Assembly: GCA_905182405.1 (NCBI GenBank) | Contig: CAJJBQ010000001.1 | Span: 806,001-870,000 of the forward strand | DNA length: 64,000 nt | DNA from: Akkermansiaceae bacterium | Lineage (GTDB): Bacteria; Verrucomicrobiota; Verrucomicrobiia; Verrucomicrobiales; Akkermansiaceae | Direction: 5' to 3' | Part shown: positions 53,336 to 61,237 of the stretch, piece after piece | Numbering within the stretch: position 1 is the stretch's first letter | Layout: every line of letters begins with the position of its first letter | Program-made: the position numbers and the translations under genes | The notes under the pieces: model-generated | What the model saw: the letters and a program-made list of their open reading frames with translations, nothing else | Databases searched by the model: none | Told to the model about the DNA's origin: nothing

Positions 53336-53803
53336 TTAGCCGACATCGGCCACTCCTTCGTCGCTAAAAAGATCGCGCGCGTCAACACTAGCCTTAATCA
53401 ACTCCCACTGGCGGTCGAGATTGAGGCGGAAGCTGGCGAGGTGTTTTTGGGCCCACTGATCGGGTGCGATCATGGAAAGGATGTTCTTTTGGCGGACGCG
53501 ATAGAGGTGGTAAGTCTCGCCCATGACGGGTTCGAACTGGATATCGGCCTCATAAACGAGCTTGTTCCAGTTGAAGTGTTCGATGGTGCGGACGTATTGC
53601 TCCCGCATTTCGGTGAGTTTTTGATGGAGGTCACGCTCGACTTGGCTGAGGCCGCGGGATTTGAAGGAGGTGAGATCATTGGGGATGATCTTCGGGCTCA
53701 AGGTAGATACCGGATAAGGGAGAAAGGCCGCAGAAGTGGGTAGGTCTTGAGAAAGTTCGTCCATTAGATTGATCGAAGGTGGCAAAGAAAGGGATTTTCG
53801 CAA
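53336..53803 (-). CDS. DUF2452 protein
   Basis: 155 residues. The motif FEPVMGETYHLYR followed by NILSMIAPDQWAQKHLASF matches the DUF2452 family (..P..G..YHLY....LS.I.P..W). Function unknown, cytoplasmic, probably a small enzyme or binding protein. The chosen start is TTG at 53803 with GGAAGA nearby; ATG at 53764 (MDELSQDLP) is an alternative without a visible ribosome site. It sits 12 bp after the small secreted protein gene and 6 bp before lpxA, so all three form an operon. Confidence 0.75.
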   Translation of the reverse strand: MRKSLSLPPSINLMDELSQDLPTSAAFLPYPVSTLSPKIIPNDLTSFKSRGLSQVERDLHQKLTEMREQYVRTIEHFNWNKLVYEADIQFEPVMGETYHLYRVRQKNILSMIAPDQWAQKHLASFRLNLDRQWELIKASVDARDLFSDEGVADVG

Positions 53804-53815
53804 CGGAGATCTTCC

Positions 53816-54079
53816 TTATCTTTTATCAGTTTGAATCGTAGCAATGTTAAAATTGAGGAAGTCAGAGACTTTCAGAATGTAGCCGACACCGCCGCGCAGG
53901 CTGCCGTAAGCGACGATCATGAAGGTGCAATTTTTGAGCACCTCTTTTTGCGCTGAGAAGGAAACGGTATGCAAATCCTTCGGCTGTCCCTGAACCACAG
54001 GGTGAGGGTGAAGCATGGCGGAGGCCGGTGAAATTAGGGCGAGGAAGAGGAAATAGGCTAAGGTTCGAAAAGTAGTCAT
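53816..54079 (-). CDS. Small secreted protein at the head of the lpxA operon
   Basis: 87 residues with a signal peptide (FRTLAYFLFLALISPASA/M). The mature 66 residues read HPHPVVQGQPKDLHTVSFSA, NCTFMIVAYGSLRGGVGYIL and end IATIQTDKR; one Cys, no known domain. Its start codon and ribosome site lie in the 3' arm of an 11-bp hairpin, described separately. It may be a periplasmic partner in envelope biogenesis, judged only from its operon with lpxA. Confidence 0.65.
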   Translation of the reverse strand: MTTFRTLAYFLFLALISPASAMLHPHPVVQGQPKDLHTVSFSAQKEVLKNCTFMIVAYGSLRGGVGYILKVSDFLNFNIATIQTDKR

Positions 54080-54108
54080 CTCCCCTCCATGACACGCGGA
54101 GGGGAGAT
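54078..54108 (-). promoter_or_regulatory. Leader hairpin enclosing the ribosome site and a 4-codon minicistron
   Basis: Perfect 11-bp inverted repeat: on the minus strand ATCTCCCCTCC, 9-base loop, GGAGGGGAGAT. The 3' arm is the Shine-Dalgarno and start of the gene at 54079. The minus strand also contains ATG GAG GGG AGA TGA, whose stop overlaps that gene's ATG. Folding would hide the ribosome site; translating the minicistron would open it. No T-run follows, so a plain terminator for the symporter gene is less likely, though possible. Confidence 0.5.
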
Positions 54109-54148
54109 TTCTTAGAACTTATTTTGCGGCGATCTTCTTCGCGATGGC

Positions 54149-55678
54149 CTAGAAATACTTCGCGACCGTCTCCTCCTTGGGTGGAGATGAAGCAAGGGAG
54201 CCGATGATCATGGCGAGAGCCGCGACGACCCAAATGATCGAGGCAGGAGTGACTCCACCAGGATTGTATTCTCCACCAAAGCCGCTCTTGGCAAAGAAGA
54301 TGAGCCAGGTGGCAAAGGCGGCGATGACACAGGCGTAAGCACCGATCTTGGTGGCTCGTTTCCAGTAGAGTGCGGCGATGACGAGTGGAGTAAGTCCGGC
54401 AAATCCCGAGAAGCTCCAAACCGCGAGATCGAAGACGTTCTTTTTGTAGAGGATTTGTGCGAGGATGTAGACGAGAATCACGATGCCGATGATGAAGCCA
54501 CGGGCGATCATGAGGGTCTGTTTGTCGGTGTAAGTCTTCTTTGTATCGTGAAGGACGATGTCGTTGGTGAACATCGTTCCGAGACAGAGGAACTGGGAGT
54601 CGAGCGACGACATGATGGCGGCGAGAATTCCGGTAGTGACGAGTCCGACCACGATGGGGTCTTTCACGAGCATGCCGACTGTTTTTGAGAGAACGGCGCC
54701 AGAGGGCGTGCCGGCCGGGATTTGTCCGGTAGCCCAGATGCCGATGAGGACACAGGGAACCCAGACGATCATGATGCAGATGGGATGGGCGATGACCGTG
54801 AGCTTAAAGCTCTTGGCGCTTTTAGCAGTGAGCCAGTGCTGAAAGAGGTGGGGGAACATGCCCACGCTGAGAGGGACGAACATGTAGGTGAGGAAAACCC
54901 ACTTGGAGACCCCGATTTCCTTTCCGGTGGCGCTCTCGGAAAGGGTGCGGACTTTATGGGCATCGCTGGCTTGTTCGATGGCGGCACCGACTCCGCCTAA
55001 TTTTGAGGAGATGAGGTAAAAGGCGAGAATGCCCATCACCATGAAGACGAGGGTTTGGAAGGTGTTGGCCCAGGCGGTGGCCCGGGATCCACCGGCGAAG
55101 ATGTAGGTGAGGACGACGCTGCAGATTACAAGGCCCGTGAGCCAGGCGGGAATGGCGCCGCCGGTATCGGAAAAGAACTCAGGGAAAGTTCCTGGGATCG
55201 TGCCCTTGGGGGTAATCTTTTCGCCAGTGACTCCGACGATCGTTTTTGCCGCGCCAATGACTCCAATCAGGAGATAGGGGATGACGAGAGCGACGAGTAT
55301 AGGAAAAAGAAGGTAGCCGAAGCCCTTCGATTCAAAGCGGGCGCGGAAGTACTGAATCTGGGTGACGTAGCCGTAGCGCTTTCCGATGGCCCAGAGTTTG
55401 ATGCCGATCATGAAGAAGCAGGCTGCGTGGATGAGGCCCGAGGAGGACGCCATGAGACCATAGGTTCCGATGCCCAGGCTGAAGGCCTTACCGGTAGATC
55501 CCACAAGTGCGAAAGCGGTCATGGTGGTGCCGAAGACCGACATCAGGAGCATGAAGGGCCCGATGGAGTGGCTCGCGACGAAATAGTCCTTCGAAGTGCC
55601 TCGAAACAGGGTTTTGGAAAAGAGGGCGAGCCCGAGAAGGAGCGCAAGATAAATGACGATTACGATTACGGTGGCCAT
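54149..55678 (-). CDS. Sodium:solute symporter (SSS family)
   Basis: 509 residues with about 13 transmembrane segments. SSS features: DYFVASHSIGPFMLLMSVFG, TTMTAFALVGSTGKAFSLGI (TM1-2 substrate/sodium region), YFRARFESKGFG and ILAAIMSSLDSQFLCLGTMF (the A...SS..S..L sodium-site motif of TM8). It imports an unknown solute with sodium. It starts 5 bp after the DUF3311 gene, its usual small partner. The stop is TAG, but the frame continues with nine plausible codons (AIAKKIAAK) to a TAA at 54119. Confidence 0.92.
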   Translation of the reverse strand: MATVIVIVIYLALLLGLALFSKTLFRGTSKDYFVASHSIGPFMLLMSVFGTTMTAFALVGSTGKAFSLGIGTYGLMASSSGLIHAACFFMIGIKLWAIGKRYGYVTQIQYFRARFESKGFGYLLFPILVALVIPYLLIGVIGAAKTIVGVTGEKITPKGTIPGTFPEFFSDTGGAIPAWLTGLVICSVVLTYIFAGGSRATAWANTFQTLVFMVMGILAFYLISSKLGGVGAAIEQASDAHKVRTLSESATGKEIGVSKWVFLTYMFVPLSVGMFPHLFQHWLTAKSAKSFKLTVIAHPICIMIVWVPCVLIGIWATGQIPAGTPSGAVLSKTVGMLVKDPIVVGLVTTGILAAIMSSLDSQFLCLGTMFTNDIVLHDTKKTYTDKQTLMIARGFIIGIVILVYILAQILYKKNVFDLAVWSFSGFAGLTPLVIAALYWKRATKIGAYACVIAAFATWLIFFAKSGFGGEYNPGGVTPASIIWVVAALAMIIGSLASSPPKEETVAKYF

Positions 55679-55683
55679 GTTTT

Positions 55684-55908
55684 TTAGAGTTCGTCGTTTC
55701 CTTCAGCCCATTCTTCGAGCTTGGTGGGCCAGGCGAATTTAACCACGAATGCCCAGAATCCTGCGGCCACGATGGAATAGCAGGCATGATAGAAGAGGCC
55801 GATGGGAATGAATCCCCAAACGAGCGCGGGGTTGTTCCAATTCCAAAGGTCCTGATGTAGCACTGCCAGTAGCAGGAAAACTGCGATGATGATCCAATTC
55901 TTCTTCAT
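55684..55908 (-). CDS. DUF3311 small membrane protein
   Basis: 74 residues, two transmembrane helices (WIIIAVFLLLAVLHQDLW and IGLFYHACYSIVAAGFWAFV) with WNWNNPALVWGFIPIG between them, the DUF3311 pattern of small partners of SSS symporters. It probably forms part of the transporter. Operon with the symporter. Confidence 0.82.
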   Translation of the reverse strand: MKKNWIIIAVFLLLAVLHQDLWNWNNPALVWGFIPIGLFYHACYSIVAAGFWAFVVKFAWPTKLEEWAEGNDEL

Positions 55909-56368
55909 TGTGTCGAGAGGCTACCGCTAGTTTTGCCAATGCCTTTCAATCTGTCGATTCCAAGAAGATAAAAAACTCCGAATTGCTTCGGTGGGCTTGG
56001 AAGAGGATTTTTGAGTTCAGCTTCGGCGGAGTCGGCCATTGGCAGCGATGGCCAGTGCTCCTGACCAGGAAATGTTGTCATCGCCGGTGGGTGGACAGAA
56101 GACACTTTTGAAGATGAAGGAGTTTGAACTACGGGGTGAGATCACTGTTCCCCAGCGCTTTAGATCGATTGCGGTGTAGGTCAACTAGGCCACCAGGGGG
56201 CTCCCCATCGTCGGGGTGCAGACGACCGATGAAGAGGACGTGGCTTGGTTTTTTTTCTTGGTCCCGGGAGTCGGTGAAATGCTGGTCGATTGGGAATCTT
56301 CGATTTTTTAATGAAGCGGCCCGCGGGAAAGAGGAACTCCGGCTCTACTACCGGATTTATGAGTAACC
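55909..56368. other. 460-bp gap without a recognised gene
   Basis: Several short, mutually overlapping frames occur on both strands (for example LRGEITVPQRFRSIAV on plus near 56125-56178), none with a start, length or motif that supports a gene. It may be another relic. Confidence 0.35.
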
Positions 56369-57109
56369 TTGCGGTTTCTCTTGGGAACGAATTTACTCGC
56401 GGCTGTGTATACGAACATACTGCGCTGGGCGGTTCTCCGTCCAATTCTGAAGCCAATCACGCGAATTGTGGTGGGGCTGATTGCGATCCCGCTCTTTCGG
56501 CTCTTCATGAAGCACGGACTTCGTCAGGAGAAGGTAGAGAAAGAACTCGAGCATGATTTGGAGCAATGGTTCCGGGCGGCGATCATCCTCTTGGTGGCGA
56601 CGGCGAACATGGAGCACTATATTTTCGGCTGGGTCCCGCTCGATCTCGAAGGGGGACAAGCCTGGGTGGGGGTCTTTTTCCGACTCCTCCTTGTGATTGG
56701 GGTAATCGAGCTAATGCCCGATCAGGCCCTCTTTGGTGTGATCCATGGGGGTGCGTTCGAACTTCCGGTGGGAAAAGGAATGTTCCGTAAGCTCTGGAGC
56801 GGGCGGAAAAAATGGGCCGAGAAAGCGGCCTGCAAGCATCTGAATCGATCAACTCCAGTGTTCGCGATGATGTCCGCTATTTTCGGGGGAGAGGCCGGTG
56901 GACTGGATTCCACGATCGGGTGGATCTGTTACTTGTTGGCGATCGTGCAGTATCTCATCATCGCGCTCATCACTTCGGCCGATAAGGCGGGAGATTTGAT
57001 TGGCAGTTTTGACCGCGCAATTGCCGAGCAACGTGAAGATTTGGTCGAGGAATTTGTCGAAGAGGACGAGGTCACTTCAGAGGAAGAGTCTTCTCCATCG
57101 CTGAAATGA
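56369..57109 (+). CDS. Membrane protein of unknown function
   Basis: 246 residues with four or five hydrophobic segments (TRIVVGLIAIPLFRLFMKHG, WFRAAIILLVATANMEHYIF, VFFRLLLVIGVIELMPDQAL, GWICYLLAIVQYLIIALI) and an acidic C terminus (EEFVEEDEVTSEEESS). The start is not sure: TTG at 56369 is the furthest, and later GTG/ATG codons are possible. Residues KHLNRSTPVFAMMSAIFGGE between helices are the best conserved-looking loop. The 3' end overlaps by 38 bp the end of the convergent broken VKOR gene. No named family recognised. Confidence 0.72.
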   Translation: MRFLLGTNLLAAVYTNILRWAVLRPILKPITRIVVGLIAIPLFRLFMKHGLRQEKVEKELEHDLEQWFRAAIILLVATANMEHYIFGWVPLDLEGGQAWVGVFFRLLLVIGVIELMPDQALFGVIHGGAFELPVGKGMFRKLWSGRKKWAEKAACKHLNRSTPVFAMMSAIFGGEAGGLDSTIGWICYLLAIVQYLIIALITSADKAGDLIGSFDRAIAEQREDLVEEFVEEDEVTSEEESSPSLK

Positions 57110-57975
57110 AGGCGTCGGAGTTCTTCATGAGGCCCTGAAGCATTTTTCCTTTTCCGATGAGGAGTTTGGGCATCTTAACGGTGCGTGAGTTGAGCTGCTT
57201 GAAGTCGTTCGTATTTGAGGCGAGGAGTCGATTTACCTCGGGATCGTTGAGAGCGGCATTGAGTTTTTCTTCTCCAATGATGAGAGCGATCTTTTCCTTC
57301 GCTTGCTCGGGCCAGAGGATGGGACGGGTGAAGAGAATCTTGTGGATTTCGGGAAATGATTCTGGCTGGGCGATCCAGGAAGCAAGGGAGAGACGGGCCA
57401 GTTCCCATATTGATGATGCGCTCGCCGCTGTTTTCCGGAACAGGAACCCCTCCTGAGAGGGTTTCTTTGGAAATGGCGTAACCCTTGGGTTCTGGTCCGA
57501 TGGCTTGCCCGATGATGAGGATGGCGAGTCCAAGGCCAGCTGGAAGGAGAGCGGGTGCGACACCCTCTCCGCTGGGTTCACTGGGAAGAGCACGCCAAAT
57601 GGAGATGGCACAAAGGACTCCGGTGAGGTGGGTTCCGAGGCACCAAGGGCAGAAGGCTTTGATGATGAGAAATTGAACGAGAGAGAACCAAATGGCGGCG
57701 CCGACCAGGAGCAGGACGACGGTTATGAGGGCGGTCCATTGGGGCTTGAACGTGAGCCCGATAATTCCCAGATAAAGGACGGTGGAAAAAACGCTCACCG
57801 GGATGCCGAACCACTGGGACCATTTCGAGCCAAGGACATTTGCTCCGCCATTTACTCCGCCGCATCCTTTGATCGACGAGATGGTGCCATTGAGCTTCTG
57901 GATTAAGAGGTAGGCGCTAATCGCGAGCCCGATCATCGCAAGGACTCGGACTAAGGCGAAGGAGGATTTCCTCAT
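57072..57975 (-). pseudogene. VKOR-DsbA fusion, broken
   Basis: The first frame (57975 to about 57405) encodes a VKOR-type quinone-linked thiol oxidase: five hydrophobic helices, loop Cys38 in KGCGGVNGG, WSQWFGIPVSVFS and the active-site CPWCLGTH (Cys109, Cys112). The second frame (about 57401 to 57072) encodes the end of a DsbA-like domain: LARLSLASWIAQPESFPEIH, KILFTRPILWPEQA and TVKMPKLLIGKGKMLQG. The two frames do not join, and the thioredoxin-fold start with its CxxC is missing, so a deletion with frameshift has removed the catalytic part. In addition, the second loop Cys of VKOR is absent. A truncated VKOR could still be made. Confidence 0.72.
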
Positions 57976-58081
57976 GGTGAGGAGGAGATTGGCGGATGAG
58001 GGGAGAGAAGACAAAGACGGGACTTGAGTGGGCGAATCCTTCTTGGTCTGGTGAGATTGATTCGATAGGGTGCTCCTTTAA

Positions 58082-58996
58082 ATGATGAGCATTCAGACAC
58101 GGAATCGATGGCAGACTTCAAGGCGGGATTTTCTAAAGGGGTCGACGGCCTTGTTGATCGGAGGCGTATTGGCGCAGGAAGGAGAGGAAAAGAGAGCGCT
58201 GCGCTTTGGCCTGGTGACTGATTTTCACTATGCTGATTGCGAGAAGAGGGGGACGCGGCACTACCGGGAATCGCTGGGGAAGATGAAGGAATGCGTCTCC
58301 CTGATGAATGAAAAGAAGGTCGCTTTCCTGGCTGAGCTGGGTGACTTGAAGGATCAAGCCGATCAGCCCAAGGAGAAAGAGACGCTCGCTTTCCTGAAGA
58401 CCATCGAAGCGGAATTTGCGGAGTTCAAGGGACCGCGTTATCACGTGATTGGGAATCACGATATCGATAGTATTTCAAAAGAGCAGTTCCTCGCGAATGT
58501 CGAGAATACCGGAATCGCGAAGGACAAGAGCTACTACTCCTTCGATTCGAAGTGGGTCCACTTTGTCGTTTTGGACGCCAATTATTTAGCAGATGGCAGT
58601 GACTGTGCGCCCGGAAACTGTGAGTGGACCGATACCCATGTTCCAAAGAAGGAACTGGAATGGCTCAGGCGCGATCTTGAGGCGACAAAGCTTCCCGTCG
58701 TCGTCTTGGCGCATCAGCGTCTTGATGGAAGAGGAAGTCATTTTACCAAGAATTCAGATGAGGTACGAAAACTTCTTGAGAAAAGTGGGCGCGTGCTTGT
58801 CGTCTTCCAGGGGCACGATCATCGCGGCGGGCATTCGCTCATCGGAGGGATCCACTATTACACCTTAAAGGCCGCCGTTGAAGGCAGCGGCGAGGAGAAT
58901 AACTCCTACGGCATCGTGGAAGTACGGAGGAATGGTGATATTGTGGTGGAGGGATTCCGCAAGGCGGTGGACCTGGCGATGCCACGAAATTCCTGA
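58082..58996 (+). CDS. Tat-exported metallophosphoesterase
   Basis: 304 residues starting with a twin-arginine signal (TSRRDFLKGSTALLIGG). Calcineurin-like phosphoesterase motifs: FGLVTDFHYAD (D47, H49), AELGDLKDQAD, HVIGNHDIDS (GNHD), VVVLAHQRLDG and VFQGHDHRGGHS (GHxH). Domain order and size fit the ADP-ribose/CDP-alcohol or alkaline phosphatase-like group. Likely hydrolyses phosphate esters outside the cytoplasm. Monocistronic; converges on the sulfatase at 59152. Confidence 0.9.
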   Translation: MMSIQTRNRWQTSRRDFLKGSTALLIGGVLAQEGEEKRALRFGLVTDFHYADCEKRGTRHYRESLGKMKECVSLMNEKKVAFLAELGDLKDQADQPKEKETLAFLKTIEAEFAEFKGPRYHVIGNHDIDSISKEQFLANVENTGIAKDKSYYSFDSKWVHFVVLDANYLADGSDCAPGNCEWTDTHVPKKELEWLRRDLEATKLPVVVLAHQRLDGRGSHFTKNSDEVRKLLEKSGRVLVVFQGHDHRGGHSLIGGIHYYTLKAAVEGSGEENNSYGIVEVRRNGDIVVEGFRKAVDLAMPRNS

Positions 58997-59020
58997 GGCG
59001 CCTCTTCTCAAATTCGGCCA

Positions 59021-59155
59021 TTAACGTCCTCCTCTGCGGCCACCGCGTGAGGCATCTTCGATAACTTTTTGTTGAGCTTCTGCGGAAAGCCCGCTTTGGG
59101 GGAGCCATTCTTTGGCCTCTTCCACATTGCTCCGCAGCCACTTTGGATGAGTTAC
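59021..59155 (-). other. Out-of-frame C-terminal extension of the sulfatase gene
   Basis: In the frame shifted by one relative to the end of the sulfatase at 59152, the sequence reads PEVTHPKWLRSNVEEAKEWL, then PQSGLSAEAQQKVIEDASRG and RRGGR-stop. It has protein-like composition and begins exactly where the sulfatase stops. It is either the ancestral C terminus cut off by a frameshift or the tail of another deleted gene. Confidence 0.35.
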
Positions 59156-60687
59156 TTCCGGGTGCGGCCGTTCGCGATGGCGGTGGCGAGTTCGGCTTGG
59201 AGTTTGGCGGCGATCTTTGCGTGGCCTTTGATGATATTGACCTTCTCACCGGGGTCGTTGGAGAGGTCGTAGAGTTGGTATTCGGGGACCTTGGTGTTCG
59301 CTAGTGTCTTCTCAACCTTGATATTGCGGGCCGATTTTTTAGCGTGGTGGGTGAGCTTCCAGTTGCCGGAACGGTAGCCGTGGTTTCCTTTTCCGCCGTT
59401 GTCCTGCTGGATGAGGTGGGTGCGGCCCAGAGCGTCGGGCTTTCCGAGGAGAGCGCCGGAGACGTCTAAGCTGTCGAGAAAGGCTTCCTTGGGGATTTCG
59501 GTACCGGTGAGGGTAGCCAGGCTGGTGGCGAGGTCGATAGTGCAGACGACTTGCTCGGAGGTGCCAGCGGGGATTTTACCCTTCCAAGAGACGATGAAGG
59601 GGGTGCGGGTGCCGCCTTCGTAGATCGAGTATTTCCCGCCTTTGTAGGGGCCGGCGGCTTTGTGGCTGCCGAGCTTTTCGAGGGCTTCGTCTTTGTAGCC
59701 ATCGTCCATGACGGGGCCGTTATCGGAGCAGAAGACGACGAGGGTGTTTTCGGTGAGCTTGAGACGGTCGAGAGTCTTCATGATCTCGCCGACGGTCCAG
59801 TCAAGCTGGACGATGGAGTCGGCGCGGAAGCCGTGGGGCGTGACGCCTTGAAAGCGCTCGTGCGGGATGCGCGGGACGTGGAGGTCGTGGGAGGCGTAGA
59901 AGAGGAAGAAGGGCTTGTCCTTATTCTTTTCGATGAAGGCGTTGGATTGCTCGACCCACTTATCAGCGAGGTCTTCATCGCGGAAGCGGGCCTTGTGGCC
60001 GCCGGTGTAGAAGCCGATGCGGGAGATGCCATTATGAATGGTGGAGTTGTGTCCATGGGACCAGTCCATCTTGAGGGAGTCGCGATGGGTGACTCCGGTG
60101 GGATGATCCGGGGAAGGTTTTTTTCTTCCAACCCAGAGGGGATCGGCAGGGTCGAGGTTGAGGACGCGGCTTTCGGTGACGTAGACTTGCGGGACGCGGT
60201 CGTTGGTGGTGGGGAGGAGGAAGTGGTGGTCGAAGCCGATCTCGCGGGGGCTGGGCTTGAGTTCGCCATTCCAATCGGGGCCTTTTCCTTTTTCACCGAG
60301 GCCGAGGTGCCATTTGCCGACGACGCCGGTTTGGTAGCCGGCTTTTTTCATGAGGTCTGGGAGGGTGAAAGTGCTTTCGTCGATGATGAGGTGGCCGTTT
60401 GGCGGCGCGATTCCGGTGCCGGGCTTGCGGAAGGCATAGGTGCCGGTGAGGAAGGAGTAGCGTGTCGGGGTGCAGGTGGACGCAGAGCAGTAGCCGCTGG
60501 TGAAGCGTTGGCCACCGGCGGCGAGCTTATCGATGTGCGGGGTCTTGAAGGTGGTGGCTCCATAGCAGGAGAGGTCACCGTAGCCCATGTCATCGGCCAT
60601 GATGACGATGACGTTGGGTTTGGCTGCGCCAAGAAACTCTAAGCTCGAAATACTAAATACTAAAGTGAGGGAGAGGAGGTGTTTCAT
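59152..60687 (-). CDS. Type-I (S1) sulfatase
   Basis: 511 residues from ATG 60687 (MKHLLSLTLVFSISSLEFLG signal peptide); longer versions include non-coding sequence. PNVIVIMADDMGYGDLSCYG, formylglycine motif CTPTRYSFLTGT (Cys72; CTPTR rather than CSPTR), GVVGKWHLGLGEKGK, VVFCSDNGPVMDDGY, YEGGTRTPFIVSWKGKIP. This resembles arylsulfatase A-like members. Its upstream region contains a perfect 11-bp hairpin (60751-60776). The protein may lack an original C-terminal extension (59021-59155). Confidence 0.93.
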   Translation of the reverse strand: MKHLLSLTLVFSISSLEFLGAAKPNVIVIMADDMGYGDLSCYGATTFKTPHIDKLAAGGQRFTSGYCSASTCTPTRYSFLTGTYAFRKPGTGIAPPNGHLIIDESTFTLPDLMKKAGYQTGVVGKWHLGLGEKGKGPDWNGELKPSPREIGFDHHFLLPTTNDRVPQVYVTESRVLNLDPADPLWVGRKKPSPDHPTGVTHRDSLKMDWSHGHNSTIHNGISRIGFYTGGHKARFRDEDLADKWVEQSNAFIEKNKDKPFFLFYASHDLHVPRIPHERFQGVTPHGFRADSIVQLDWTVGEIMKTLDRLKLTENTLVVFCSDNGPVMDDGYKDEALEKLGSHKAAGPYKGGKYSIYEGGTRTPFIVSWKGKIPAGTSEQVVCTIDLATSLATLTGTEIPKEAFLDSLDVSGALLGKPDALGRTHLIQQDNGGKGNHGYRSGNWKLTHHAKKSARNIKVEKTLANTKVPEYQLYDLSNDPGEKVNIIKGHAKIAAKLQAELATAIANGRTRK

Positions 60688-60750
60688 GAAGTGTTGTTGT
60701 TGTAAGGGGTATGTCATGCGGGGGGGGGAGCGTGCAAGGGCGATAGTTTT

Positions 60751-60776
60751 CACGAAGAACTTTCGAGTTCTTCGTG
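60751..60776. repeat. Perfect 11-bp inverted repeat with TTCG loop
   Basis: CACGAAGAACT-TTCG-AGTTCTTCGTG. On the plus strand the loop is the very stable UUCG type; no T-run follows in either direction. It lies 64 bp upstream of the sulfatase start. Confidence 0.7.
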
Positions 60777-60851
60777 AGCCTTGTGATCGACCTTGAGGAG
60801 AAAGGCGCCCCGCCCGCGCCGCATTTACCCGGAGCAGGTATCGCCGCAATT

Positions 60852-61056
60852 ATGGCCCATCGGCTTGAAAGCGCAGTCGGCAAGGCCCCCTAGAAACTAC
60901 GGAAGGAAACAGTCGAACCCTTTTTCGGGATCGTGAAGGAAGGGTTGGGCTTCCGGAGATTTTCCATGAGAGGCGAGGAAAAAGCGAATATCGAATGGGA
61001 CCTCATGAGCATCAGTGCGAACGTGAAGAGGCTTCACAAGCTCAAGATCGGCTTTT
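60852..61056 (+). pseudogene. IS1182-like transposase C-terminal remnant
   Basis: Reads MAHRLESAVGKAP-stop-KLRKETVEPFFGIVKEG, then LGFRRFSMRGEEKANIEWDL and SANVKRLHKLK. This matches the end of IS1182/DDE_Tnp_1 transposases (R..TVEPVFG.IK...GFR.F.LRG..K...EW.L..L..N.KRL). One nonsense codon and no N-terminal part. Confidence 0.7.
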
Positions 61057-61143
61057 CCGACCGACCGGGCGAGGACGGGATCGCGCAGCTATTCGTCATC
61101 ATTGTTGAGATACTCATAGCCCATGATGAGGCCACTCGGTCAT

Positions 61144-61159
61144 AATATTCACGAATATT
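61144..61159. repeat. Inverted repeat upstream of argF
   Basis: AATATTC-AC-GAATATT, 79 bp before the argF start and upstream of the promoter candidate. Possible operator; the half-sites are in the opposite order to a classical ARG box. Confidence 0.4.
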
Positions 61160-61187
61160 TGGGGGATGTGAGAGAGCGGAGACAAGT

Positions 61188-61216
61188 TCTTGATTCGACG
61201 ATGGAGCTGGTATAAG
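61188..61216 (+). promoter_or_regulatory. Putative promoter of argF-gtrA
   Basis: TCTTGA, 17-base spacer, TATAAG (61211-61216), 21 bp before the argF start. The -10 is good, the -35 is modest. Confidence 0.4.
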
Positions 61217-61237
61217 TTCGCTTCTTCCTTTTAGATT

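Larger units (their letters stand above)
60688..61237. other. 550-bp gap: leader hairpin, IS relic and argF promoter region
   Basis: Contains a run of eight or more G at about 60719-60728, the hairpin 60751-60776, the IS1182-like relic 60852-61056, an inverted repeat (61144-61159) and the argF promoter candidate. Confidence 0.55.

Noticed and set aside
56290..56556. 88-codon plus-strand frame before the membrane protein
   Set aside because: Overlaps the membrane protein gene in another frame and becomes non-protein-like after 30 codons.
59551..60642. 363-codon plus-strand frame
   Set aside because: Antisense to the sulfatase at 59152; no signal peptide or motif, composition typical of a shadow frame.
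61144..61159. ARG box upstream of argF
   Set aside because: The half-sites are arranged ATTC...GAAT, the reverse of the known ARG box order, so I list it only as an inverted repeat.
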